9,494 nucleotides of DNA from JACCYQ01 sp036675565 (lineage in GTDB: Bacteria > Bacteroidota > Bacteroidia > Chitinophagales > Chitinophagaceae), in contig JAKFER010000179.1 of NCBI GenBank assembly GCA_036675565.1, positions 1 to 9,494 on the forward strand, read 5' to 3'. This document shows positions 1 through 8,895 of the stretch, piece by piece. Within the stretch, counting starts at the first letter, position 1. Each line of letters opens with the position of its first letter. The position numbers and the translations under genes are program-made. The notes beneath the pieces are model-generated. The model searched no databases. It had not been told where the DNA came from and worked only from the letters and a program-made list of their open reading frames with translations.

Positions 1-1
1 A

Positions 2-38
2 AGCCCCGTGGGTTTCTACTCGTGGGGCTGCCTTTTTT
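2..38 (+). terminator. Intrinsic terminator hairpin with T-run
   Basis: Bases 2-13 pair with 18-29 around a four-base loop. The outer six pairs (AGCCCC with GGGGCT) are perfect; the inner six include three G-U wobbles. On the plus strand the stem is followed after GCC by six T (33-38), the form of a rho-independent terminator for a plus-strand gene lying left of the window. It also sits about 95 bases downstream of the minus-strand lipoprotein stop codon, so it may stop transcripts from both sides; the minus-strand T-tract, if any, would be off the left edge. The direction is therefore partly inferred. Confidence 0.7.
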
Positions 39-123
39 CCTGCCCCCGAATTTACGTGAATCTCTTTTCTGATAAGCGTTTCGTCCCTAAAAAAATCAAA
101 GAACTAAATTTGACAAAGTCGAG

Positions 124-3100
124 TTACTGTACTTTTCTTAACTGTCCATTACTGTTAGTAATAGTGACCGAAAGAACATTATTATCAATACATAAGAATC
201 TTGCGGATTGAGAAAGGAATGAACTTCCGTAGTAAAATTCTTTTCTTTGGGAAGAACCGTTCTTATATTTTATTTCGGAACTTATATCGTCCGGTTCAAC
301 CGGAATAAATCTGGTATTTCTTTTTAATTCAAATATATTAAGCGGTCCGCGGTTCTGAGCCGCAGCAAGAAGGTATTTTCCGTTTTTACCTCTCAGTTTT
401 ACCATCGCTTTCCCATTGCCCGGAATATAAATTCCGCTTTGCAAAATGGTAAGAGGCGTAAAGGTGCCGTTTCCATTTCCCCTCAAAACAAGACCATTTA
501 ATGCATCATACCTGCCTGTAGAAACTTCGGTTCCATAATCATTCGTATTGATGGCGATATCAAGATTGTTATCGCCATCAAAATCATCTGCAACCATACC
601 ATTCAGACTTGAGAATTGCACATTGCCGGGAAGTGGGGATATTTCGAATTTACCATCACCATTATTTTTTATAAAAGCACTCCTGAAATAATTGGCTTGC
701 AATTTTAAAATACCCTTTACTTCATCCGGAGTAAAGAGTTTATCAAAAGTCGCCCCGGCAAATGGTTTATATGTCAAAAACCTTTTTTTAAGGAATGGCA
801 TTTGATCAACAACATCATCACGGGTTTGCGCGGTAAACTCCTTAAGAACACCGTCTTTGTCTTTTATATATTTTGTTGGAACGCATTCAAGGATACCATT
901 CTTATCAAAATCTTTGGCATAGATAGAAACAGGATATTGCTCACTGGCGTTATAAAATGAATTTTGTCCGAGATTACCGGCAACATAGTCGATGTCTCCG
1001 TCATTATCAAAATCACCCGGTACAATTGAATTCCACCAGCCGATATACCTGCTCACTCCTGATGAAGCGGTTACATTATTGAATACCCCCTTATTGTTTT
1101 CCAGGAAAGTGACAGGCATCCATTCACCTGCCAGGACAAGGTCGGGCCAACCATCATTATTGAAATCGGTAAATACTGCATCACATACGAGGCCGATATT
1201 CAACAACCCGTTCGCAACAGCATTTGTAACATCAGTAAATTTTATACTCCCTTTTTTTGAATCGTTTCTATAAATAAAACTGGAAACCGCCTTAGGATAA
1301 TTTCCAGGTTGTACTCTACCGGCGATAAAAAGATCGAGATCGCCATCTTTATCATAATCAACAGCCCGTACACAAAATTTGCTGGTCAGGTTCTGCGGCA
1401 AAGCCAATGCATCTGGTTGATAGTTCCCTTTACCATCATTCACATACAGCTTGTCGGTGTATGCAACCGAACCAGGGGTACTTTCGTAGCCACCACTGGC
1501 AATGTATAGGTCAAGATCGTTGTCTCCATCCGCATCGAACAACAATAATCCTTCATCCTCAGTGATTTTATCATCCAGGTTAACCCCGGCCAATAAAGCT
1601 TTTTGGATAAAACGGTGATCGGGTTGCTGAAAAAATAGTTGTGAACTCTTATTGAATGGACCGCCGCAAATAATATCATCCAAACCATTACCATCCATAT
1701 CGCCCACAGCTAACGCCGGTCCGTATTCCGAAAGTTTATGCGGAAGCAGTTTCTGGATATTGAAATCCACAAAATCTTTTTCTTCATGAACAAAATGTAC
1801 ATTCATGGAATCGGAAACTTCGCTGAACAATGAATTCCTGGAAAATGATTCTGAAGTAAACGAATAATTGATTGTTGCATCTTTTATATCGGCAATCAGT
1901 CGCTGATCGGGTTTAATATTCTGTAGCAATTGCATTTTTCCGCCTGGCCACTTAATAATAATTGAATCGACGGACTCAGTATCGCCAAGACCAAAATGGG
2001 CAACGGGAAATATGGAAGACAAATAACCGCGGTAAGGGGTGTTCTCATAAACCTGCTTTTTCTTATCATAGTACAGCTCTATAAATGCACCTAACCCGTT
2101 TTTATTAAAACTGTCGCCAACCAGTTTAACCTGTAAATATTGCATCTTTTTGCTAATCTGCCGGCTGTTATTTCTATAAAGCAACGCTTCGTCATTAATA
2201 TTATTTACCACATAGTCGAGGTCGCCATCATTATCAAGATCAGCATAGGCAGCGCCATTAGAAAACGTAGGCAAACTCATCCCCCACTCTTTTGTCACAT
2301 CTTTAAAAGTCAGATCGCCATTATTTCTATAGGCATAATTCGATATTTTCACTTCGGGAATTTGATCGAGAATATCTCTTTTTGCAGCAAGGTTATATGC
2401 TTTGTTCCGGAAAGCTGTAAAATCGTGATCGGTCACATCTTTTGGGAAACCGTTCGTAACGATTATATCGCGGTGTTCATCATTGTCAAAATCTGCTACA
2501 GAAGGGGTCCAGCTCCAATCAGTCTCTGAAATTCCGGAATAAAATGCAATATCACTGAAAACCGGTGGCCCAACGGAATTATTTTTTAAAACTCTCGGGC
2601 CCTGGTTTATTTGAAGCACATTGCGCACATATTGATACTGGTATCCGAACTGATCATTGTTCTGATATCGTCTGTAACTTATAGGACTCATCATCATTTT
2701 TTTCCTATAATTGTCTTCAGGATTCATATCTAATTCTATAACATCTGCTAAACCATCGTTATTAATATCTATTACATCCTGGCCCATAGAGTTTTCGGAC
2801 GTATGTTTGAAATAGGTTTCTACCTCGTTTGTAAAACTGCCATCCTTGTTATTGATGTATAGAAGATTATTAGAGATAAAGTCATTGGCAACATAAATAT
2901 CTTTCCATCCATCCATATTAATATCAACTATATTAACCCCATGACCAAAGCCCTCAATAGTTATACCCGCCTCAGCCGATATATCAGTAAAGATGGGATG
3001 CTTTAAACTATCGCTCCAATCATTCCGGAAAAGTTTATCTGTATTTGGGTGTTCCCGTTGCTTTGCAATCGGCTTAAATGACCCGGGATATTGACCTTTA

Positions 3101-3681
3101 ATAATTTCATTAACTAAAAGATACATATCCAGGTCGCCATCATTATCATAATCAAAAAAAGAAGCCATTGTAGAATGAACAGTATCAGCAAGACGATATT
3201 CAGCCGCCATGTTTTTAAACCGTGGAATTCCCTTTGAATCGATACCTGTATTTACATACAACAGGTTTTCTCTTTTGCGGACATCTTTTGACAGGCTACC
3301 ACAAACATATATATCCTGCAGGCCATCATTATTAATATCTACGACACTTACTCCACGGCTCCATTGCCCTGAACCACTTACTCCAGCCACGTCCGTGATA
3401 TCATCAAACTTTAAATCGCCTTTATTTAAATATAATTTATTGGAAACGGTATTCGCCGTAAAGTAAATATCCTGTAACCCGTCATTATTAAAATCTCCAA
3501 TACCTACGCCTCCTCCATTATAAAAATTTTCGACATCCAATATATTCAATGAGTCATTATCAATAAGAATATTATTGAAGTGGATACCGGATGAGTTTGA
3601 TTCAACTCTTTCAAAAACTGTTTTGCTTTTGCAGGAAAATAAGATAAAGGGAAAAGCACCAATTATTATAAAGCGATACAT
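124..3681 (-). CDS. Large FG-GAP/VCBS-repeat lipoprotein with central ASPIC/UnbV domain (CRTAC1-like)
   Basis: This 1185-residue protein starts with a short hydrophobic signal and a lipobox-like LFSC (Cys17), which supports the chosen ATG and an exported lipoprotein; there is no clear Shine-Dalgarno site. It carries 14 Asp-rich nine-residue motifs of the DxDxDGxxD type (FG-GAP/VCBS), starting at residues 63, 115, 177, 253, 305, 397, 481, 661, 716, 775, 839, 890, 924 and 1033. In integrin-like propellers such loops bind calcium. Between the seventh and eighth lies an ASPIC/UnbV domain (about 516-598) with NGLGA, GYLSS, HFGLG and KWPGGK. The tail (1146-1185) has SSFLSQSARFL and resembles a worn copy of that domain. 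Proteins of this kind are widespread in Bacteroidota and their biochemical role is unsettled. The gene lies downstream of a SusC/SusD pair on the same strand, but a strong terminator separates them. Likely function (inferred): surface binding or adhesion, perhaps accessory to uptake; no enzymatic motif is visible. Repetition shows at DNA level too, with an 18-base direct repeat at 2219-2236 and 3131-3148. Confidence 0.93.
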   Translation of the reverse strand: MYRFIIIGAFPFILFSCKSKTVFERVESNSSGIHFNNILIDNDSLNILDVENFYNGGGVGIGDFNNDGLQDIYFTANTVSNKLYLNKGDLKFDDITDVAGVSGSGQWSRGVSVVDINNDGLQDIYVCGSLSKDVRKRENLLYVNTGIDSKGIPRFKNMAAEYRLADTVHSTMASFFDYDNDGDLDMYLLVNEIIKGQYPGSFKPIAKQREHPNTDKLFRNDWSDSLKHPIFTDISAEAGITIEGFGHGVNIVDINMDGWKDIYVANDFISNNLLYINNKDGSFTNEVETYFKHTSENSMGQDVIDINNDGLADVIELDMNPEDNYRKKMMMSPISYRRYQNNDQFGYQYQYVRNVLQINQGPRVLKNNSVGPPVFSDIAFYSGISETDWSWTPSVADFDNDEHRDIIVTNGFPKDVTDHDFTAFRNKAYNLAAKRDILDQIPEVKISNYAYRNNGDLTFKDVTKEWGMSLPTFSNGAAYADLDNDGDLDYVVNNINDEALLYRNNSRQISKKMQYLQVKLVGDSFNKNGLGAFIELYYDKKKQVYENTPYRGYLSSIFPVAHFGLGDTESVDSIIIKWPGGKMQLLQNIKPDQRLIADIKDATINYSFTSESFSRNSLFSEVSDSMNVHFVHEEKDFVDFNIQKLLPHKLSEYGPALAVGDMDGNGLDDIICGGPFNKSSQLFFQQPDHRFIQKALLAGVNLDDKITEDEGLLLFDADGDNDLDLYIASGGYESTPGSVAYTDKLYVNDGKGNYQPDALALPQNLTSKFCVRAVDYDKDGDLDLFIAGRVQPGNYPKAVSSFIYRNDSKKGSIKFTDVTNAVANGLLNIGLVCDAVFTDFNNDGWPDLVLAGEWMPVTFLENNKGVFNNVTASSGVSRYIGWWNSIVPGDFDNDGDIDYVAGNLGQNSFYNASEQYPVSIYAKDFDKNGILECVPTKYIKDKDGVLKEFTAQTRDDVVDQMPFLKKRFLTYKPFAGATFDKLFTPDEVKGILKLQANYFRSAFIKNNGDGKFEISPLPGNVQFSSLNGMVADDFDGDNNLDIAINTNDYGTEVSTGRYDALNGLVLRGNGNGTFTPLTILQSGIYIPGNGKAMVKLRGKNGKYLLAAAQNRGPLNIFELKRNTRFIPVEPDDISSEIKYKNGSSQRKEFYYGSSFLSQSARFLCIDNNVLSVTITNSNGQLRKVQ

Positions 3682-3736
3682 TAATAAGTAATTGAAGATT
3701 TGGAAAATTCTGGAATTAAAATAAAAATAGCCACAA

Positions 3737-3769
3737 AAAATTTACGTGAAAAGAAGAGGCTGTCTCAAA
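3737..3769 (-). promoter_or_regulatory. Possible promoter of the VCBS/ASPIC lipoprotein gene
   Basis: On the minus strand TTTG (3766-3769) is followed after 21 bases by TAAATTTT (3737-3744), seven of eight matches to the Bacteroidota -7 consensus TAnnTTTG. Spacing is near the usual value and would give a leader of roughly 50 bases. The -33 element falls in the loop of the terminator hairpin. The region is AT-rich, so chance matches are likely and this is tentative. Confidence 0.2.
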
Positions 3770-3790
3770 AGTACGAGACAGCCTCTTTTT
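3749..3790 (-). terminator. Bidirectional intrinsic terminator downstream of the SusC/SusD genes
   Basis: GAGGCTGTCTC (3756-3766) and GAGACAGCCTC (3775-3785) form a perfect 11-bp stem with an eight-base loop, extended at its base by A-T pairs. On the minus strand the stem is followed by TTCTTTT, as expected for ending the susC/susD-like transcript about 107 bases after the susD-like stop codon. On the plus strand five T follow (3786-3790), so it could work in both directions, although no plus-strand gene ends here. From general familiarity, similar GAGGCTGTCTC stems occur between genes in Bacteroidota; a link to a mobile-element end was considered and is not supported here. Confidence 0.85.
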
Positions 3791-3891
3791 ATTTGGATAC
3801 CTGATGGAGAAAGTTTTCGTTTGTGCAATTCTCAAAGCCTTTATTTTATTTGAGAGGCTTCCTATTTTATCAACAAAATAAATTAAGAATA

Positions 3892-5634
3892 TTAATAACC
3901 TGGATTTTGTTTTAAAGTAGGTACACCATCTACAATACTTGCTGTGATAACCGATCCAGGGATAGGTAAGTATTCATGCTTATTCTTAGTAAAAACAGAA
4001 CCTCCCAATGATTCCACCCGTCTTGCTCCTTCTTTCGGAAAATATTCATTATTCAATACAACATCAGCTATTCCCCAGCGTACCAGGTCAAAAAAACGAT
4101 GGCCTTCCATTCCCAATTCCAATTTTCTTTCAAAACGTACTGCTTCTCTGGCTGCGTCCTTATTGGCAAAATCTACAGGATATGTATTAATTAAATAGTT
4201 AGCAGCATCAACTGCCCCATTTAATACCGGTGAATCAGCAGCTCTTGCCCTTACCCTGTTAATATAGGTTCTTGCAGTAGTGAGGCTGCCCACTTCAATT
4301 TCTGCTTCTGCAGCCATTAATAAAACATCTGCAAAACGCATAGGCGTATAATTAAGTGCATTATTTGCAAAGCCCCAACCAACGGTACCCGCTACAGTAC
4401 CAATATCAGCTTTATAATAAGTATTCTTCTTAGGACTGTATGGTCCGCCATAATCCACTTTACGGATCCAGTTTCTTCCCGGATGTATACCCCAATCATA
4501 ATAGGGAATGCCTCTTCTGCCCACCGTCCAGTCCAATCTTGGATCAAGCGTTCCGGCATAAGGAGTAAAGGGATCAGTTGAAGCTTTATCCTCATCGCTG
4601 GTAACATTTACATCGTTATATGTTGTAGGCATAGGCAATCCCGCAGCAGTGGTTCTAAATGAATTAACCAGGTTTTGAGAAGGTTGGAAAAATCCGCAGC
4701 ATGCCCCGGGTTTTTCAGTGGTAGCGCTACCGCCGTGTGGATAATTTAACGTGTTATCATAATTACCATTTGTATTGGCGCCATCACCATACGACGCCTG
4801 GATAGAAAAAACGGTTTCCATATTGTTTTCAGATGTCACACGGAAATTTTCATGATAGTTTGGTGCAAGATCATATGCTACACCCTGGCTATTCTTACCA
4901 TTGACAATGATCAGATCGAAAAGAGCTTTGGCTTCAGCAAACTTGTTCTGGAACATATACGCTTTTGCAAGAAAGGCTGCACCGGCCCATTTATTAGCCC
5001 TTCCCTTATGTGGTCGGGTCTCATCCAGGTTTTCATAAGCAAATTTTAAATCTGCTTCAATCTCTGGCCAGATATTTACATATGCCCCACCTGCATCAGT
5101 GTTGGGTACTTTAAAATCAGTTACTGTCTCATCAACGTAGGGTATATTACCAAAAGCTTTTTTCCCTTCAAAAAGCATAAATCCCCGTATAAATCTCGCT
5201 TCTGCTTCAATTTGCTTAGCGTCTTCTGCTGAAATGTCTGTTGCTAAAGGCAATACTTTTAAAACCTGGTTAGCCCCTCCTACACCATCCCAGATAGCGC
5301 TCCATTTATTAGGAATCTGGCCGGTACTTGGTAATAATTCAAATCGCATTACCGGATTTGCATCTACCATATCAGTTGGTTCGGTTCCTTTATAAGCATC
5401 TCCACCCCTTATACTTCCCCAAAGCCAGTTACTTGCGCCTCCATTTTGCTGATCCTGCCTGCCATCAAGAGTGGCATAAGCATTGATAAGCATTCCATCT
5501 ACACCTTTTTTATTAGTCAAACTAACCAAGTCATAAACGCCCTGGGGTGATAGTTCCAAAAATTTCTTTTTGCAGGAATAAATTATAACAGTTACTGCAA
5601 TTATGGATACAATTATTAATATTCTTTTTTTCAT
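3892..5634 (-). CDS. SusD/RagB-family nutrient-binding outer-membrane lipoprotein
   Basis: This 580-residue protein is the surface lipoprotein that caps a SusC-type barrel and helps capture the substrate. A Lys-rich start, a hydrophobic stretch and YSC (Cys21) followed by KKKFLELSPQG give the lipoprotein signal and the usual SusD N-terminus, which fixes the start. The N-terminal SusD-like part runs to about residue 245 and includes TPR-like helices (EAEARFIRGFMLFEGKKAFG at 143-162; KWAGAAFLAKAYMFQNKFAE at 215-234). The C-terminal RagB/SusD domain shows MRFADVLLMAAEAEIEVG (432-449), RFERKLELGMEGHRFFDLVRWG (from 500) and LPIPGS near the end, and the protein ends in NPGY. Length is normal for the family. 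Two adjacent cysteines (312-313) lie in an ACCGFFQPSQ motif. It starts 23 bases after the SusC-like stop codon, so both are co-transcribed. The substrate cannot be assigned: no degradative enzyme is nearby. Confidence 0.97.
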   Translation of the reverse strand: MKKRILIIVSIIAVTVIIYSCKKKFLELSPQGVYDLVSLTNKKGVDGMLINAYATLDGRQDQQNGGASNWLWGSIRGGDAYKGTEPTDMVDANPVMRFELLPSTGQIPNKWSAIWDGVGGANQVLKVLPLATDISAEDAKQIEAEARFIRGFMLFEGKKAFGNIPYVDETVTDFKVPNTDAGGAYVNIWPEIEADLKFAYENLDETRPHKGRANKWAGAAFLAKAYMFQNKFAEAKALFDLIIVNGKNSQGVAYDLAPNYHENFRVTSENNMETVFSIQASYGDGANTNGNYDNTLNYPHGGSATTEKPGACCGFFQPSQNLVNSFRTTAAGLPMPTTYNDVNVTSDEDKASTDPFTPYAGTLDPRLDWTVGRRGIPYYDWGIHPGRNWIRKVDYGGPYSPKKNTYYKADIGTVAGTVGWGFANNALNYTPMRFADVLLMAAEAEIEVGSLTTARTYINRVRARAADSPVLNGAVDAANYLINTYPVDFANKDAAREAVRFERKLELGMEGHRFFDLVRWGIADVVLNNEYFPKEGARRVESLGGSVFTKNKHEYLPIPGSVITASIVDGVPTLKQNPGY

Positions 5635-5657
5635 AATTCTAGTTTGTTGCTTTAAAA

Positions 5658-8600
5658 TTAAAATGTCGCACTTATACCTATCAGGTATTGTTTGGGATTA
5701 GGGAAACCTCCAAGATCAACGCCTAAATAAAAGTCCCTAGCTCCGAAAGGATCACGGGAAATAAGATTCAAGTCCGGATCAGATCCTGTATAGTCCGTTA
5801 TAGTAAACAGGTTTTGAGCTTGTATATAAAGTTTGACATTTGACAGTCTTGCCTTGCTCACAAGGCTTTTAGGCAGCGTATAACCTAATTGTACTGTTTT
5901 GGCTCTCAGGTAAGAGCCATCTTCTACATAATATGTGTTAGAAGTACTTGAAGTGAATGAGGTAAATCCATTAGCACTACCCGGAGCTAATAAAGGAAGT
6001 TTGGCGTTTTGATTGGTTGGTGTCCAACTATCCTCCAATACTCTTGTGCTTACCCCGCCCACAAACACCCGCATATCCGTATAATATTTTACGTAATTAT
6101 ATATCTCATTCCCCTTATTCCAGAATAAAAATGCAGTGAAATTGAAACTCTTCCAGTTTACACCCAGGTTCAAGCCCATTTGAAAATCAGGGTGAGGACT
6201 GCCTAAATACGTTCTATCGGCATCAGTAATCTCTTTATCGCCATTGATATCTTTATATCTCCAGCTTCCCACAACAGCACCTGGCATGGTAGGGCCGGAA
6301 GTAATTTCGGCAGCAGAATTATAAAAACCGTCAATAATAAAACCATGAAAAGAAGAAATAGGCTGACCCAATTCTGTTCTGATTGCACTATTAAGCCTTT
6401 CTAGATTTATAATTCTCGGTGAATTCTCATTGTTTAATTTGGTCATGGTGTTTTTATACCGTGAGAAAGTGACGCCGACATCGTAGCTCAGATCCTGGTT
6501 GGCGGTTCCTCTATAATTAATTGAAAGATCAAATCCTTTATTCCGCATTGTACCAATATTAATTTTTGGTTTAGTAAGCTGGGGCTCCAGGCCAGTTAAC
6601 AATTGATCAACTAATAAATCTTTAGTATCCTTTTGATAAATATCCAGGCTAAAATCTACTTTACCATTAAATAATGTTGCGTCAAGACCAATATTAGTTG
6701 TTTCGGAAGTTTCCCATTTTGTATCAAGGTTTCCTTCCCTGTTCTGCCTGTATCCCTGGGCAGATGAAGTATTAGCACCACTAATATCATAATTAGTGAG
6801 GGGGGGATTAGAAGTAAATGTAAAAAATTGGTTTTCAAACTGAACATTGGATTGACTACCCATCTGTCCCCAGCCTCCGCGTAATTTTAGATCGGTAAGC
6901 CACGGGATAGACTGCATAAAGCTCTCCTCTGAAATTCGCCATGCTACACCAAAGGATGGAAAAGTAGCATACCGTACATTTGGCCCAAATCTTGAGCTTC
7001 CATCTCTTCTAAATGTTCCGCTTAAAAGATATTTTCCTTTGTAGGCATAATCTAGTCTAGCAAATAAAGAGTATAAGGAGTTTAATCCAACATTATAATT
7101 TGAAATAGTTCTGTCGCTTAAACTTCCTGCAGTAGCTGTATTTAATGAAACAAAATCCGGGGTTTCAAAATCGAAGTTCTGGCCAAATGCCCTTACTCCC
7201 CTTGAATAACCTTTTACAGCTTCAGATCCTGCAACGACTTTTACATCATGGTCATTAAAGAGAGTCTTTTGAAAAGTCAGCGTGTTGGTCCAGGTCCAGT
7301 TTAAATAGTACCAACCCTCTTCGGTAAGTTGAGTGGTTCCCTGGTTTTCAGAACGTTCATATGTTTTTCTACCAATGTTTCTGACAAATTGGTTGCCGAG
7401 ATCAAGTCCAAATGATGTCCGGGCAGATAACCATGTTGTAAAAGGAACTTCAGCAAAAACGTTTCCGAAAAGCCTTGTATACTTGTTTGTATTATCTTTT
7501 TGCCGTGCAAGATTTGCGATCGGGTTGCTACCATTTCCGGATTCACCAACGCCATTACCACCCCAACCTCCTTTTATATCATTAACAGGTACATAAGGCA
7601 CCATACGGTAAGCAGATGCCCAGGCATCACCCTCTCCCCTATTAGATCCACCTAAACGGTCTTCATAACTAAACTGCAGATTCTCACCAAGCCGCAGAAA
7701 ACTTACCGGTTTGAATGAAGTATTAGCCCTCAAACTATAACGCTTGAAATAAGTATTCACGAAAGTGCCTTTCTGATCAAAATAATTTAACCCTACAGAA
7801 TAAAGGGCTTTATCTGTTCCTCCGGATGCAGTAAGTTGATGGTTAGTAAACGGAGCATTTCTTGTTAACTCATCAAACCACATGGTGCCAGCGCTGGTTT
7901 TAGATATTTGGTAAAGCGAAGGTGTTATAGCGTATAGATCAGGATTTGCTCTTGGGTCACTTGCAGCTACTCCACCTTTAAAGCCAGGACTTGTGATATA
8001 AAAATCAGGGATTGAAAACGACCCGTTGGTACCAAATACCGGGTGAGTATATGTAGCGCCAGTTGTTTTTTGAAGATACTCCATATACTGGGCGGTGTTC
8101 AACATATCCGGCTTCATCTTATCGGTAACAATCTGGGTGCCTACATACGCATCATAGCTAAGCGTTGTTTTTCCCGCCTTTCCTTGCTTAGTGGTAATAA
8201 TAATAACACCGTTGGAAGCACGTGCTCCATATATAGATGCAGAAGATGCGTCTTTCAGAACCTGCAGAGATTCTATGTCATACGGATTAATTTTTGCCGG
8301 GTCATCAGTTGGCACTCCATCAATAATGTACAAAGGGTCATTATTTCCCGCTGAAGCAAATCCGCGAATCCGGACCACCGCAGGAGCTCCGGGATCGCCA
8401 GCTGAACTAATAGTAACACCTGCTGCTCTTCCTTGCAATTGGGAGGCAAGATTAGAGGAAGGAGTTGTTTGCAAATCTTTGGCACTAACAACGGACACTG
8501 CACCGATGATGTCTTTCTTTCGTTGCGTGGTATAACCAGTCACAACTATTTCATTAAGGTTTGTTGAAAGTTCTTTCATAGTAACATTGATAGTCGTCCT

Positions 8601-8882
8601 TCCGCCTAATTCATCCACATTGAATTCGGAAACCTCAAAGCCGACGGAAGAAACAACAATCGTGTTGCGGCCAGCAGGAAGTTCAATAGCAAACGTGCCA
8701 TCGACACCCGTTGCTGTACCTAAGTTGGTACCTTTAACAGAAACTGTAGCGCCAAATACCGGCTTGGCATCGGGGCCTAGTACGCTACCAGTAATTTTTT
8801 TTTGAGCGAGTAAATTGCCGGATAGAAGAAGGCATAGCAAAAGCGAGATCACCGCCTTTGCAGGGTTAGTTGTGTTTAACAT
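5658..8882 (-). CDS. SusC/RagA-family TonB-linked outer-membrane transporter
   Basis: This 1074-residue protein should form a 22-strand outer-membrane barrel that imports a ligand, probably a glycan or peptide, with energy from TonB-ExbBD. A signal peptide (1-26, likely cut after LLA before Gln27) leads into a carboxypeptidase-regulatory-like domain (about 29-101), a TonB-box-like EIVVTGY (111-117), then the plug (about 120-232) with family motifs LQGRAAGV, DPLYIIDGVP and KDASSASIYGARASNG. Barrel motifs include RRDGSSRFG (625-633) and LRGGWGQMG (667-675), and the last residue is Phe, as usual for outer-membrane barrels. There is no N-terminal STN signalling domain, so control through a FecR-type anti-sigma factor by this protein is unlikely. 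An in-frame TAA (8901-8903) lies seven codons upstream with no other ATG between, which fixes the start. It is the first gene of the operon with the SusD-like gene. Substrate unknown. Confidence 0.97.
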   Translation of the reverse strand: MLNTTNPAKAVISLLLCLLLSGNLLAQKKITGSVLGPDAKPVFGATVSVKGTNLGTATGVDGTFAIELPAGRNTIVVSSVGFEVSEFNVDELGGRTTINVTMKELSTNLNEIVVTGYTTQRKKDIIGAVSVVSAKDLQTTPSSNLASQLQGRAAGVTISSAGDPGAPAVVRIRGFASAGNNDPLYIIDGVPTDDPAKINPYDIESLQVLKDASSASIYGARASNGVIIITTKQGKAGKTTLSYDAYVGTQIVTDKMKPDMLNTAQYMEYLQKTTGATYTHPVFGTNGSFSIPDFYITSPGFKGGVAASDPRANPDLYAITPSLYQISKTSAGTMWFDELTRNAPFTNHQLTASGGTDKALYSVGLNYFDQKGTFVNTYFKRYSLRANTSFKPVSFLRLGENLQFSYEDRLGGSNRGEGDAWASAYRMVPYVPVNDIKGGWGGNGVGESGNGSNPIANLARQKDNTNKYTRLFGNVFAEVPFTTWLSARTSFGLDLGNQFVRNIGRKTYERSENQGTTQLTEEGWYYLNWTWTNTLTFQKTLFNDHDVKVVAGSEAVKGYSRGVRAFGQNFDFETPDFVSLNTATAGSLSDRTISNYNVGLNSLYSLFARLDYAYKGKYLLSGTFRRDGSSRFGPNVRYATFPSFGVAWRISEESFMQSIPWLTDLKLRGGWGQMGSQSNVQFENQFFTFTSNPPLTNYDISGANTSSAQGYRQNREGNLDTKWETSETTNIGLDATLFNGKVDFSLDIYQKDTKDLLVDQLLTGLEPQLTKPKINIGTMRNKGFDLSINYRGTANQDLSYDVGVTFSRYKNTMTKLNNENSPRIINLERLNSAIRTELGQPISSFHGFIIDGFYNSAAEITSGPTMPGAVVGSWRYKDINGDKEITDADRTYLGSPHPDFQMGLNLGVNWKSFNFTAFLFWNKGNEIYNYVKYYTDMRVFVGGVSTRVLEDSWTPTNQNAKLPLLAPGSANGFTSFTSSTSNTYYVEDGSYLRAKTVQLGYTLPKSLVSKARLSNVKLYIQAQNLFTITDYTGSDPDLNLISRDPFGARDFYLGVDLGGFPNPKQYLIGISATF

Positions 8883-8895
8883 AGCAGAGCAATCT

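Noticed and set aside
8..211. Short plus-strand frame at the left edge.
   Set aside because: It runs through the terminator hairpin and into the antisense of the lipoprotein gene end, so it is not a credible gene.
2140..2529. Open frame of 129 codons on the plus strand opposite the lipoprotein gene.
   Set aside because: It lies wholly antisense to a long gene with clear domains; its sequence has no recognisable family character. The same holds for the other short frames opposite or within the three large genes.
124..3681. Similar Asp-codon stretches on the plus strand as a CRISPR-like or tandem DNA repeat array.
   Set aside because: The repeats are irregularly spaced and in frame with the DxDxDG motifs, so they follow from the protein repeats.
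3756..3785. GAGGCTGTCTC inverted repeat as the end or remnant of an insertion sequence.
   Set aside because: There is only one hairpin, with no transposase remnant or target duplication beside it, and its T-runs fit a terminator.
3831..3860. Second hairpin downstream of the susD-like gene (AAGCCT with AGGCTT, or CTCAAA with TTTGAG).
   Set aside because: The two pairings are short, exclude each other and leave loops of 13-14 bases; the 11-bp hairpin at 3756-3785 explains termination better.
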